This document shows, in pieces, positions 12,186-23,499 of a stretch of DNA of 64,000 nt. The notes below the pieces were generated by a model. That model saw only the letters and a list, made by a program, of their open reading frames with translations. It was not told where the DNA came from and made no database searches. Numbering within the stretch: the stretch's first letter is position 1; each line of letters starts with the position of its first letter. The translations under genes were made by a program, and so were the position numbers. This stretch comes from Emydura subglobosa (taxonomy: Eukaryota > Chordata > Testudines > Chelidae): contig ML679941.1 in NCBI GenBank assembly GCA_007922225.1, positions 61,227,079 to 61,291,078 of the forward strand. Direction: 5' to 3'.

Positions 12186-13745
12186 GGTTCACATATTCCA
12201 AGGCCAGAAGGGGGAACATTGTGATCATCCAGTCTGACCTCTTGTACAACACAGACCATAGAATTTCCCAAAAATAATACCTAGAGCAGAACTTTTAGAA
12301 AAACATCCAATCTTGATTTTAAAATGTCTAGATATGAAGAATTCACCATAATCATACTTGTAAATTGTTCCAATGGTAAATTATTCTTAAAAATTTACAT
12401 CTTATTTCCAGTCTGAATTTACATAGCTTGAACTTCCAGTCATTTGATCATGTTATAGCTTTGTTTACTACACTGTTATTTTTATTATTAAACATTTGTT
12501 CCCCCATATATTATATATTCCCCCAAATATTTAATATTTGTTCCCCCAAGTGGATACTTATAAACTGATCAAGTCATTCCTTTAAACTTTGTTGTCAGGA
12601 GTTCTTTAACTGGGGGTCAGGAACTCTCAAGGGGTCGCGAGGTTATTTTGGAGGAAGGGGGTCGCGAGCAGTCAGCTCTTGCACATGCTGTGGCTCTGAC
12701 AGTCAGCATTCATGCATGGCTGACAGCCAGAGTCCTTCAGAACTGGGTGGCCAGACAGCAGTGGCTGCTGGCTGGATACTCTGAAGGCAGCACCACCCCC
12801 AGCAGCACAGAAGTAAGGGTGGCATGTCATGCCGGGGTTGTCACTATTGGGGGGTGGAGGGTGTCATCACAGCCCGTGAAGCACGTATTCTATTCTTTTA
12901 ATCATTCTTGTGGATTTTCTCTGAACCAACCTTCTCCAATTTATTGACTGCTTCTTGAATTGAGGACATGAGAACTGGATACAGTCTTCCAGCAGCAGTC
13001 ACAGCAGTGCCAAATACAGAGATAAAATAACCTCTGTATTCTACTCAAGACTCCACTATTTTATGCATTCACGGGTCACATTAACCCTTTTGGCCAAAGC
13101 ACCGTGCTGGGAGCTCGGGTTTAGCTGATTACCTACTATGATCTCCAAATCTTTTTCAGACTCATCGCGTCTCAGGATCATGTCCTCCACATCCTGTAAA
13201 TATGACCAGCATCCTTTGTTCCTAGATGTAAATGCATTTAGTCATATTAAAATGCATATTGTTTGCTTGACACCAGCTTGCCACGTGATCCAGATCACTC
13301 TTAATCAATGACCTGTGCTTCTCATTATTTACCATTCCCCCAATTTATGGGTCTTCTGCAAACTCTCAGAGATGATTTTATGTTCTCTTCTAAGGTTATT
13401 ATTAAAAATGCTAAATAACATAGGATTAAGAACCAAACTCTAGGACCTCACTAGAAACATACCCCTGAACGATGACTCCCCATTTATATTTACATTTTGA
13501 GACCTATCAGTTTTAATCCACTTAACATGTGCCATGTTAAAGAATTAAAATAATATAAAATTAATAAAAAATATCATATGGTACATGTGGTCAAACGCCT
13601 TAGGCACATTACAGCAACACTACTACCATTATCAATATTGTAATCTCATTACAAAATAAAGTTAGTTTGACATGATCTATTTTCCTTACAATTAATACAA
13701 ATGAGCATGGGTGTATCAGCCTCCTTTAACTGTTCATTAATTATT
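12186..13745 (-). mobile_element. CR1 LINE, 5'-truncated, antisense, interrupted
   Basis: The CR1 3' end appears at the low-coordinate side (plus strand TTCCAAGGCCAGAAGGGGGAACATTGTGATCATCCAGTCTGACCTC in pieces at 12196-12240). It is followed by the reverse complement of the RT C-terminal region and, from 12881 on, of the RT fingers/palm. Landmarks on the plus strand include CCAAATCTTTTTCAGACTCA (13145), CCCCCAATTTATGGGTCTTC (13337) and TTGAGACCTATCAG (13497). Many frameshifts and stops are present, so it is an old copy. The 12596-12880 block does not belong to CR1. Confidence 0.85.
12596..12880. mobile_element. Repeat inserted in the antisense CR1 (GGGTCGCGAG family)
   Basis: The sequence between the two CR1 halves opens with GTTCTTTAACTGGGGGTCAGG and contains GGGGTCGCGAGGTTATTTTGG and GGGGGTCGCGAGCAGTCAG. 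It is rich in CpG-derived motifs, unlike the CR1 around it. Such 'ggggtcgcgaggtta' blocks are typical of a hAT-like or retropseudogene repeat, but I cannot name the family. Boundaries are approximate, and no target duplication was found. Confidence 0.55.
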
Positions 13746-16130
13746 TATTAATTAGATTCTCGTATCAGCCACGCTATAGTTTCAATTATCATTATGTCAG
13801 AAGGTAGTGTTACTTGCAAATATAGAATGCTATATATGCCTGTCAATTTTGTGTTCAAGCTTATGTTTTCACAGTAAGAATGTTCTCACAGGCGCTGGGC
13901 TAATTTCAGCATAGCTGTGAATTTTAAGAGTGAAACTCAGAAAAAAGTCTGAAGTTCTACTATGACATAGCAATTCAAGACTATCTGGTGGGAAGAACAA
14001 GCAACATAAATACGGATAAAATAACCACTTTTAAAAAAAATAATTTGTATCCATCCTGGTTCACACTAACACATAAAGGAACAGTGAACTAGCAATCCAG
14101 AGAAGTAAGCCACGGTGACCTAGCAAAATTAGGGGGAATAAAATCAAACACCTATAAGAAAGAAGACTTAGTATTGTATTAAAGTCTAGAACTTCATAAC
14201 ACAAAACCCATAAATTAGAGCCATTCCACACACAAAGAGAGAGTGGCTGACAGCCACAACAGACTTTTGTTGAAGCAGGTTGGCCTCAAGGATGCCTGCC
14301 CTGCCCTGACCCCTCTCCCTCCAAAATCAAGATCTTGCAGAGCCACATTACTAGAATTGTGTGCACATTATTTAGCTCTTGACTGGCTCAGTGCTCCCCC
14401 ATCCCCAGTGATTAATGAGGTAGGTCCCAGATAGAGGTAAGTTGTAAAAAAAAAAAAATTTGACTTAGGGCAGCCTTAGGGAGAAAGATAAGATATTTTA
14501 CAGAAAAAAAAAAAACACACAAAGAACAGGGGATACAGAGAGTTTCTATGTTTATGGATGGACATTTTTATTAAAAAAAACCATATGCCAAAATAATTAA
14601 TTTGCCTGTACACTGCATCTCTTCTCTCTATCCTTCTTGTTTGTCCCTATTGTTAGCTTGTGTTTTTAGATGGTCTCCTCCTATGAATTTGGAAAGCACT
14701 AGCTAGGACGTTCTGGTGTTACAAACATAAGTATTAGTTCTAAAATGATTTGTGGCCAACCACTTTTGATTTAGAGAGTGACATATTCTTGTCTGAAGAC
14801 ATAATTAGAGCTGCACAGTTCTTATTAGCAATTAAATGTAAGAAGCCCTAACTATTGTGGAGAAAATCCACATCCACCATAAGCAGGTGCAATGCCAAAC
14901 TAGGCCTCTGTGTGATTATTTTGTCTGTAGTGCCTCAAGCTATTAACAAAAATCCCTGTATTTACCAAAGATCACTTACATTGATTTTATGATTTTAAAA
15001 TGCCCCCATAAGTATTATATTCCTAACAAGTGCTAAGGTGTATGACAGTCATGGAGAAACTGTTATGCTAACTGAATGCCACCACATACACTCAAAAACA
15101 TTTCTTGAACTCTGTCAATAAATTTCAAGTGGAAGTCAAGATGAAACATTTCAGAAATTCACATATAGTAGTTAGCGATGTCTTAAAATCCATTAACACA
15201 CCACTTTAGTAGGTGGTAGTTTGACAAAACTTACTCAGATTTAAAACCTATGTTTAAAATTCCAGAGAACACTCATGACAACTTTTTTTTTTGGTTGTAA
15301 ATACGTGATAATCTTTGCCTTATACTGTATCACAATGCATTTTAACACACTGCTAGAAAGGTGACAGCTGAGGAATGCCTCCACTCCTATGCCATGGTTT
15401 CCATTGACTCATTTCAGGAATGCATACAGCAAGGCATGACAGCTTGGAATGCCTCCACCCATCTGACAGCATGTGAACACGCATTGCTTACAGCTAGCCA
15501 TACAAACTCACAGATCTATTCCAATTAGCCAGATCAACAAAAGAAACAAATTAATAAGAATTAATTACCTTACATGTAGTCTGAAATTTTGCACTACTCA
15601 GTGCATGTTAAGTAGTGAATATTTAATAGTGATGTACTTGATGGCTAAAATTTTAGTTTTCATCTCAGAACTGAGCAGGAGACAATTAAGAGGCAAGTGC
15701 TTGCTCTTATTGACAGACAGTTGTAATTTGACCATTATATTTTATTGTTCTGATCAAATCCTTAAATCAGGTAAGTGTAATTGAATGTTGTGTTCTTTTC
15801 TGTGGTCCTCCGAAATCTCAAATTTCTTACATCAGTAAACAATCTATTAACTGGAAAAGACATTATAAGATTAACCAAAACAATACAGAACTGACCATTC
15901 AAAAGCTTGTCATATTGTTTCCAAGTACGTCCACAATGTGTACACAGAAGACATGGGCACTGATCCTCAGCTAAAGGATGATCTATTGAAGTCATAGTTC
16001 CAGTAACAATTAACACCAGCAGAGGATCTACCCCCAGAGTCCCTGCCTACAGAGGTCACAATACAACCTGAATGAATATACCATTTCAGTAAATAGGAGT
16101 GAAACAGTTACAAGTCATGTTCAAAAGCTA
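13746..16130. other. Intronic DNA, nothing recognised
   Basis: AT-rich sequence with A-runs (14031-14040, 14445-14458, 14502-14514, 14572-14580). A short near-duplicate GGAATGCCTCCAC occurs at 15373 and 15449. No genes are supported. Confidence 0.4.
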
Positions 16131-16405
16131 GGCTTGGTCTACTCCTAAAAATTATGTAGCCCTAGATACATTATTCAGGGCTATGAAAAATTTCAGATAC
16201 TGGCAACATAGCTAGATTGACCTAACTCCCACCGTAAATGTACTTGTTTGACAAAAGAATTCTTCCATCATCCTAGCTACTGTCTCTTGAGGGTATGGAT
16301 TTATTACAGTGATGGAAAAACCCCTTCTGTCACTGTAGCAAGTGTCTACACTACAGCAGCATAACTGCAGCTGTGCAGCCATAGCACATGTAGTGTAGAC
16401 TCCAC
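16131..16405. mobile_element. MITE with TCTAC-type ends and CTA duplication
   Basis: It begins GGCTTGGTCTACTCC and ends TAGTGTAGACTCCAC. CTA is present on both sides (16128-16130 and 16406-16408). An internal TGTCTACACTACAGC block occurs near 16349. It is non-coding and degenerate. Confidence 0.65.
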
Positions 16406-18339
16406 CTAGATCATCAAGTAACTTCCTCAACCCGAATATGTTCACATTCATTTCCACATGCAATGGTTCCCAAACCACCTATTGTCATGGAGTGGTTTAT
16501 GTAACATTTCTTTTACCATAACAGTATTTACAAAGGGAAAAAATTAAAATCAATCAACTGTACCTTATGTTAGAATATGCACGGCATTTACTATGCACGT
16601 TTCATTTTGCCAATAAAATTTATAAATACGTCAGTGTACTGAATCAAGAATACTTAATGCCATGGTAAAGTTTACAAGGAGAAACTAGAAGAAATGGTCA
16701 TTGAACAGTAAATTATTTTTAAAAAGAAAATGATACTGGCTGGAGTTACTGTCTATGTTTTGAATTTGTTATGAAACCTATGTTACCATCTGATAAGGGT
16801 ATTATTCAAATGCTATGTTACAGAGATTATAATAATTAAGTTTGAAGAGATGTTTCTACTCATATTGCCAGTTGTTTTTAGGATGGAAGTTTCCCCATGC
16901 TCTCTCTCAGGCTACATGCTAGAATTCAGTTCACCTATTGTACCTGTGCATTTAAAAAAGACACTAAGCAGGGACAATGTAATGCCTTTACACACTTAAC
17001 TCAAAAAAAGAGAGATTGGGTTCAAACTTGTATTTGCTACTGAGGATTATCTGTATGCCAAGGCTGCTAAACGAAGTTTGGAGAGGTTTAACATTTACAA
17101 TTATTGCACACTACAACATTTCGTATGCAGTCACATGCCTAAAATACTTTTTTCTAACATGGAGGCTAAGTATTATAGGTGCACTAAGTTATCATGCAAT
17201 ATGAAAGGGCAACTCATGTGCCCAATACTTCATATACACTCAGTCTCTTCCTCTACTACCACTACTTCTTTAGAGAGGATGGATATCAGATAAGCCACTA
17301 TTAATGCAATATTAAGGTTGCAAAATTAAGCACAGAAGTCAGGAAATTAAGAGTTAATTATTAAGATATGAATTTGGTCACACTAAAGTATTATACTATT
17401 CTCTTCCCATTTCCTGGAAAATAACAGGCTTTACAGAATCTATGGCCAACAGAAATGTTTCTGCTCATTTCTTTACATTCCAATTAATTTTTAAAAACAA
17501 ATAAGCATTCTCCCCAGTCTGAAGTCAAACAGTGCAATATTAAGAACCTAGAAATGAAACTGATTTCCCCACTTTTGTTGTCCACACTGAGAGACAGGCA
17601 AAAGGAAAAGAGCAGAACAATGACCAATAAAGGATTTTTTTAAATCCTCATCTCTAAGGGTACAGTGTATCAGAAACAAGAGGGATACATTCCCTCTCCC
17701 CCCTCCCCTCCCCCATACAATGAGATTTACGGTATCAGTTTCTCAGTAAACCAAGTACAAAACCTGATGTATGAATTTCAAGATTTTTGTGCTAATTTTT
17801 ATGCCTAATGTCAAACTAAGTTTCTGCATATGAGGCAAGTTTCTGCATATCAGGCAAGTTTCTGTCCTCCAGTAACAGCAACACCAGAGAAGTCGCAGCT
17901 TGGGGGTGGGGATTGGTGGCTTTGAGACATTTTTGCATTCTGCTTATCCCAAGTTGTTCTGCAACCCCATCATAAATCGATGGGGGCTTAGATTACTGCA
18001 ACCTGTCCCTGGCTACCAATGGGCTGCTGTGCTATATGTTGTGTTCCTGCTCTTGGTACACCTCCTATCCCAGGGATTGCAAGGAGGTCCTCAAAAGACA
18101 GCCTTATAGCTAGCTGTCTTCTGTTTTTATGCCAGTGGAATCCATTCACAGCTGTCAGCCAAAAACAGATCACTGTACAGTTCTATAGTGTACAGTTCTA
18201 TAGTAAATGATCCGTGTTTATTAGCAGTGTTGTTGTTAGCTAGCTGATGCTGAGACAGTGCTGTACCATACCAAGACAACAGCATTAATATCTTCTTAAA
18301 ATCAATTCTCTCACGCCCCACACGAAAGTTACCTCACCA
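16406..18339. other. Intronic DNA with a small tandem repeat
   Basis: No coding exon is supported. A 19-bp unit (AAGTTTCTGCATATGAGGC) is repeated about 2.5 times at 17818-17865. A 15-bp unit (TACAGTTCTATAGTG) occurs about twice at 18177-18204. The 17900-18170 stretch is more GC-rich and may be an unnamed old repeat. Confidence 0.5.
17818..17865. repeat. Short tandem repeat, 19-bp unit, 2.5 copies
   Basis: AAGTTTCTG recurs at 17818, 17837 and 17856, with CATATGAGGC / CATATCAGGC between. The repeat spacing is exactly 19 bp. Confidence 0.85.
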
Positions 18340-18442
18340 ACCTTGTAGCTAAAATGTAACATCTTTTATTGGACCAACTTCTGTTGGTGAGAGATACAAG
18401 CTTGCAAGCTACACAGAGCTCTTCTTCAGACTAATCAGCAGT
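18340..18442 (-). mobile_element. Penelope-like element 3' tail
   Basis: It carries the same tail as at 4482 on the plus strand: CATCTTTTATTGGACC, AACTTCTGTTGGTGAGAG, CTACACAGAGCTCTTCTTCAG. Only the non-coding end is present. Orientation is minus by comparison with the larger copy. Confidence 0.8.
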
Positions 18443-19295
18443 TTGATTTTGTTAGGAAGAGGAATTTAAGGGATTGTAAAACACTGAAGTAAGTCTGCAC
18501 CATATATATGAAGTGCTCAATTCAAATAGCTAGTGTTATAGTCCCACATCAGCTTGATCACCAGCTAAGCGGTTAAATCATGTCTGTACTTCCCCCACAG
18601 TTCACAGGTGTAGGAAGACAAACTGACTGTTCACAAAGCAGTCCATACCTTAGAGATGAGCCAACAGAAGAGCCTAGTATAGATTAAAAGCTGCCACTAA
18701 TGAGAACTACAAAACTAAATTATTTGCTCAAAGATACTATACGTCCTATGCAATTTAGATCTACTGATCAATTAAAATAGCATGGCAGTTTCCTTTTACA
18801 AGCAATCATTTCCATAAAACCCAGTGCACATGAAGATACTTATATACCCAATGGAAAACAAAAACAAAAGACACATTTGCATGTTGCTCATGTCAGTAAG
18901 TATGCTCTCAAAGGTAGCCTGTACTAAAAAATCTCTAGGTTTTTTTGTAAGTGACAATGTGTAGGCTTTATAGACCAGCCGCACACTGGCAATTTCTTCC
19001 CCTCCTCAGAGATTACATTCTAGCAAGTAGCACATGACATCACATTTCACCTTCTGATTCTATTATTCTCTTAAGTTCCTGTTGCAACACTTGGCAGAAC
19101 ACATCACAAGAAATGTTTTGGAGATTCCCCCCACAATCCCTGCATTACATCTGTGCACAGGACAATTTTATAGAAAAATGCATTATTCAGATTCTGTCTT
19201 TTACAACTTCCATTGAGTTAATGGAACATTTCAAATTAGGAAGTCCCAACCCAAAAAACATGAAAACCAGCCCTGTCAAAGGCACAAAATAAGAT
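18443..19295. other. Intronic DNA, nothing recognised
   Basis: AT-rich sequence with no supported gene or named repeat. Confidence 0.4.
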
Positions 19296-19370
19296 TCAAT
19301 TTCAAAGATTTCAGATCAGAAGGGACCATTATGATAATCTATTCTAACCTACATTACAAAACAAAATATT
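19296..19370 (-). mobile_element. CR1 3'-end fragment
   Basis: The plus strand reads AGATTTCAGATCAGAAGGGACCATTATGATAATCTATTCTAACCT in pieces. This corresponds to the CR1 3' untranslated end in antisense, as at 12186. Confidence 0.7.
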
Positions 19371-19800
19371 TTTCTTCACTGATGTGGTACAGGAAGCTTA
19401 AATGCTACTTGGAATATAGGTGGGAAAAGTGACAAAATGTAGTATAAAATTGTGTGTTCCTTTAAAAAAAGAAGTACAGATAACATGTGCCATGCACAGC
19501 AAAACATAAAATGAAATCAGCAATTAAGTGTCAAATCAATGTAGAATTAAAGTGTGTAGGCAGTATGGGGGAGAGAGGCACTTACAGACTTTCCATCTCA
19601 GAAATAAATGTCTGAAGTACACATTGGCCTTCAGAATGCATACTGAGAAAGAAGCACATTAAGAATGTTTTGTTATACAAGAAGAGGGGCAAAAATGTTA
19701 TCACTCCACCCAAGCTTTTGAGTCTTACTTTTGGAACAGATTGGCTAATGGATGTCCCAATGGTTTGGCTGGTAGCACAACTTGTTGCTACAGTGGAAAC
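19371..19800. other. Intronic DNA, nothing recognised
   Basis: AT-rich with no features. Two short minus-strand open frames overlap the neighbouring MITE and lack support. Confidence 0.35.
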
Positions 19801-19803
19801 TGA

Positions 19804-20093
19804 TGGTACATCTACACTGAAGCTGGAGGAATAATTTCCAAGTGGGGTAGACATACATGTGTCAAATTTCATCAAGCTAATATGCTAAAAAAGCAGGTTA
19901 ACCACTTTGGTGGCAGCAGCAGTCTAGCTGCCTAAGTACTCACCCAGGGACTCCAACAGGATTATTCTCAGGCAGGTAGCCTGTGCTGCTACAGTTACAC
20001 TGATATTTCTCACTCATTATTTTGATCAAAGCTAGCATGTGTATATTTAGCTGAGCTGGAAATTACACCTCTAGCTGCAGTGTAGCTATACCC
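19804..20093. mobile_element. MITE with TCTACACTG ends and TGA duplication
   Basis: It begins TGGTACATCTACACTGAAGC and ends GCAGTGTAGCTATACCC. TGA flanks both ends (19801-19803, 20094-20096). The interior contains AGCTAATATGC and CTAGCTGCC motifs shared with the copy at 43658. Confidence 0.7.
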
Positions 20094-20096
20094 TGA

Positions 20097-20874
20097 AATG
20101 AAAGCTACCCCATGTGTTCAGGGCTGAAAGTGTTGAAAAACTGCCAACCAACCACCAGGGCTTTCAAGTAAAGTGCTGGTTACCCCTTTTTCCTATACTG
20201 CCTTGTATCTAGATGGAAATATCACAAAAAACGGTTTATGGTCCTGCTTTAATGCACTAAACCTAACTCACGGTGGGTCACTCAAGACAGGAGAACAGAG
20301 CTGATGTGGAAGAAAATGGACGAGAATGGGGAAAAAGAAAGTGATCCAAAAAAAGGGATAAATCATTTCATTTTAGACATCATGCAGGTATTCTTATCTC
20401 ACATGGATGAGGAGGTCTAAACTGATTGACATGTATAAAAATTATGGCAATCCTGAAGTCCTGTGTACAACATGGCTTTCAACATCACTGACACTGGTGA
20501 AATCACAATGGCATTAGCAAGAGAGGTAATCTTTTGAGAAGTTTCACTACAGTACATATGGCCTTACTTCATGCCATAGCAGCTCTGATTTAGAGTACAC
20601 CCATCTGTTATCAACATGGTGTCTAGCATTTTCTATTCTATTTTGTCACAAGAGCGTGATATAACAGACGGATATGGCTAAACTAAAGACTGTGTGTCAA
20701 TTAAAGGGACACAGCAATTGATATGCATGGGGGGAGAGGGGAGAGAAGCAGACAATCATTTATACCTTAAGAAAACACTCAGTTCACAGCTACATCTCCC
20801 AGTTTGCTTTTCAACTTTAGATGTTTTTTGACAGAAGCCTCTTAAAACCATTTTTAGTTATATCATAGAAGTGA
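20097..20874. other. Intronic DNA, nothing recognised
   Basis: No gene or repeat that I can support. Confidence 0.35.
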
Positions 20875-20882
20875 CACTAGAG

Positions 20883-21029
20883 CAATGGTTTTTGGCCCAT
20901 GGACTGCTTGCGATGCAATCAGCACACAGCTGCAGCCCATATGACGTCCTCAGGGCTATACAGGTAGTATATATACACATATAGTGTTGAATATGCAGCT
21001 CACAATGATAAATAGATGGAGAACCACTG
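20883..21029. mobile_element. hAT MITE, 147 bp, with perfect 8-bp target duplication
   Basis: The element begins CAATGGTTTTTGGCCC and ends GGAGAACCACTG, inverted ends of the CAGTGGTTCTC type. CACTAGAG is duplicated exactly at 20875-20882 and 21030-21037. An 8-bp duplication plus these ends is diagnostic for the hAT superfamily. It is non-coding. Confidence 0.88.
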
Positions 21030-21037
21030 CACTAGAG

Positions 21038-22519
21038 TAACTATTCCAACAGAAGTTTAAGCAAAAAACCAAAGATCTGCAGCTATCTTGATCAAGGAGG
21101 GACGGAAGTCTGACAGCACGGAGGCAAAGACTGACATTAATAATTGCTAAAAATGTTGCATTACTGTATCATAAAGTTGTCAAACAGACTCCTCTTTGCC
21201 AGCTTTTTAAAAAGGCTTCTCAGACTTCCCAAAAAAACAGAAAAATATTCTTAAGTTATTATTTTACTAATAATTATAAAAACCTACACATCATCCTTTT
21301 GTTCCCATTATTAAAAGTTCTACACATTCTGGACCTGAAAGAGCCAGTTTACATATTAACATCTAACCAAATAAGACACGGCTGCTGTCTAGTAAGGCAT
21401 TTCTTCAGACTACAAGTATCCAGATTGATGAAACGACGCTACAGTATACTAGTTTGCCGTACAACACAACATATACTGCAATTAAAGAGTTTGCCAGAAT
21501 AGTACAAATTTGATGATTACCCTATAACTTGTCACGTTCATTCTTGCTGTTGTTATTGGATTTTTTTTTTTGCAAGTAGGCAGCATATCAATTCTAATAA
21601 GGCTAATAATCCAATGAAAGGGCAGATGACAGCTATTGTACAGGAAACAGTGAAGTTATTATATACCTTCCATTACAGTAATACTTCAAAACATGAAATC
21701 CAGTACTCAGCAATCCATTTATCTTTAGCTATTACAATACATGGAGCATTCCTCATACTTATTTCAACATCATGAGGTTTACTACACACTAAAGTCACCA
21801 GTTTCTGTTTAGAAAGAGAGAACACTGTCACTAGACTGCTCTGAACTCCTCACTATTTTAGAAAGATTTTACCTAATCAAACTAGAACTCATAACTACCC
21901 AGTCTTTCTGGAACTACAGAGCTTTAGTTTTCAAAACAAAAAGTTAATCCGTCAAAGAGATTATTCTTGCTTTTCTGATGTTCTGTAAATTTAATATGCT
22001 GCTATAGCTTTTGGTCTATTGGAGAAACGAAAACTATTCAGGCAAACCGGCATTATCTCTGGATTGCCAGAGCCTTTCCTTATTTGGCTAACATTTTGAG
22101 ATTCCAATCAGATTGCTATAAAACTTTAACATGCACAAAGCATCCATTTTGAGGAAACTTAACGGCTACTTTTTTTTCCCCCCACCCAAAATTAAAGTTA
22201 CATCTCAGTATAGAAATCATAAACAAAGCAATCTCTTATTACAGCCTCCTACCGCAGGAAAAATATACTGTAAAAAACACAGTGCTAACCTAAGAGTGGG
22301 GCTTTCACAATGCGGTAGAAACCATCAGTAAAGAAAGAAGACTGTCTCTTATTGACACACGTTTCTATATTAGCAACAAAACACTAGTTCCCCCTAGAAA
22401 CCAGGGAGAAATAAATGATCCGCCTTCAGGAAAAACGGATTTAAGCCCCTAAACTGCAGAGAAATTGGAGGAGTCGGAGCGGCTCTTAAGAAATCGCTCC
22501 CGATGTTAACAGCAAGCAT
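21038..22519. other. Intronic DNA next to the CpG island
   Basis: AT-rich until about 22400, then GC content climbs. No exon is recognised. A T-run lies at 21562-21571. Confidence 0.4.
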
Positions 22520-23031
22520 GGGAGTGACCCCGTCTCTCACCACGCCACCCACCACCCATGGTCTGCGCTTCGCCTCCACCCTCTGCGGGGCGGCACCTCT
22601 CCTCCCCAGACACACAGCGGGCAGGGCCCCGGCGGACCCCGCTTCCCAGTGACACCCCCAATGCCAACCACGGCCAACGGGGTCCCACCGGCACCACCTC
22701 CGAGGGAAGGTACCCCGGAGTCCCCCTGCCGGAGGAGGAAAGGGCTCAGCCTGCGTCGCAGCCAGCGGAGTGGGACCGAACCCAGAGGTTACCGGGAACG
22801 CGGCAGAGCAGCGTCCGCTGGGTCTATCCCTCTGCCCGGACCGACACCCCCGGGACAGACCGGCTCCGGAGAGCTGGAGCCAGGCTGAGCAGCACCTTCC
22901 TCCCCCGCCCCGGGCCCCGATCACCGAGTCCCGCGCTGCCGGCCCCGCCAGAGCCCCTCCCCGCCACCGGCCCCGCGCGGCCAGGCCCAGCCCCGGCTCC
23001 CCCCGCCCAGGCCGAGCCAGGCCCAGCACGG

Positions 23032-23037
23032 ACCTGG
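23032..23037 (-). other. PPP1R12A: Splice donor of PPP1R12A exon 1
   Basis: On the minus strand the sequence reads CACCAG|GTCCGTGC, with the GT at 23033-23032. The match to the donor consensus (AG|GT) is adequate, and the coding match to MYPT1 stops exactly here. The phase is 0. Confidence 0.9.
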
Positions 23038-23270
23038 TGCAGCGCGGTGAGCCCGTCCACATTGGCGTAGTTGATGTCGGCGCCCCGCTCCAGCAGCCGC
23101 AGCACCTCGTCCGTGTCCCCGCTGGAGCAGGCGGCCAGGAAGACGGCGCCGTCATCGAACTTCACCTTGGTCTTTTTGCGCTTCACCACGGGCGGCTCCA
23201 GGTCGGTCTCGGAGCCGATCCAGCGCTTCAGCTGCTCGTTCCGCTTCTGTTTGGCGTCCGCCATCTTCAT
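23034..23270 (-). CDS. PPP1R12A: PPP1R12A (MYPT1) first coding exon, residues 1-79
   Basis: First coding exon of the myosin phosphatase targeting subunit. This protein holds PP1 catalytic subunit (PP1c-beta) on myosin and other substrates and so controls smooth-muscle and cytoskeletal contractility. Seen: an open frame beginning MKMADAKQKRNEQ, the PP1-docking RVxF-type motif KVKF at residues 35-38, then the start of the first ankyrin repeats (FLAACSSGDTDEV near residues 44-56; GADINYANVDGLTALHQ ending at residue 79). An in-frame TAG lies eight codons upstream (23292-23294), so the first ATG is the likely start; a second ATG at codon 3 has a better Kozak context. The exon ends CAC CAG followed by GT at 23033-23032, a phase-0 donor where the family continues into the next ankyrin repeat. 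The open frame past the donor is GC-rich intron and should not be annotated as protein. The start sequence separates it from the paralogue PPP1R12B. Identity is from family recognition and is very secure. Confidence 0.97.
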
Positions 23271-23462
23271 GCCCCGCTCCTGTGCCGGGCCCTAGAAGCG
23301 CTCTCCGAGTCTGCACCGAGGATAGCCTCTATCTCCCCCACTATCCCACAGAGCACCGCGGCCGAGCCGGCCGCCGCCGCGCCGCACTCGCCTCTCACAC
23401 CCGCCCAGAGGGAAGGAAGAGCCGGAGAGGGGGCGCGGCAGCGAGCCGGCCGCCCTAACGTA

Positions 23463-23497
23463 ATCTCGTGAGATTCCTGAGACGTCAGGGCGGGGCT
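23463..23497. promoter_or_regulatory. Cluster of promoter motifs: TCTCGTGAGA palindrome-like box, CRE-like site, GC box
   Basis: Three motifs lie within 35 bp. TCTCGTGAGA at 23464-23473 is one base off the TCTCGCGAGA element of CpG-island promoters (bound by BANP). GACGTCA at 23481-23487 reads TGACGTC on the minus strand, a CRE/ATF-type core. GGGCGGGGC at 23488-23496 is a GC box (Sp/KLF). They sit about 190-225 bp upstream of the PPP1R12A ATG. Binding is inferred from motif knowledge only. Confidence 0.6.
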
Positions 23498-23499
23498 GG

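Larger units (their letters stand above)
1..23033 (-). other. PPP1R12A: Part of PPP1R12A intron 1
   Basis: Exon 1 ends at 23034 on the minus strand, so everything to the left is intron 1 as far as it extends. I looked for the next ankyrin-repeat exon (family continuation after GLTALHQ) on the minus strand and did not see it, so the intron is at least 23 kb long. The intron is AT-rich and filled with old repeats, listed separately. Confidence 0.85.

Noticed and set aside
17818..17865. CRISPR-like or satellite array
   Set aside because: Only 2.5 contiguous 19-bp units with no unique spacers. An ordinary tandem repeat in a eukaryotic intron.
1..23000. PPP1R12A exon 2
   Set aside because: The expected ankyrin-repeat peptide following GLTALHQ was looked for on the minus strand and not found, so exon 2 must lie left of the window.
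22824..23033. Continuation of the PPP1R12A frame beyond residue 79
   Set aside because: A donor GT lies exactly where family similarity stops. The rest is glycine/alanine-rich intron translation.
22394..23155. 253-codon minus-strand frame across the CpG island
   Set aside because: It overlaps exon 1 of PPP1R12A in another frame and runs into intron. The arginine/glycine/proline-rich composition is what GC-rich random DNA gives; no domain recognised.
22558..23471. 170- and 233-codon plus-strand frames in the CpG island
   Set aside because: They are antisense to the PPP1R12A exon and low in complexity. Such frames are expected where stop codons are rare.
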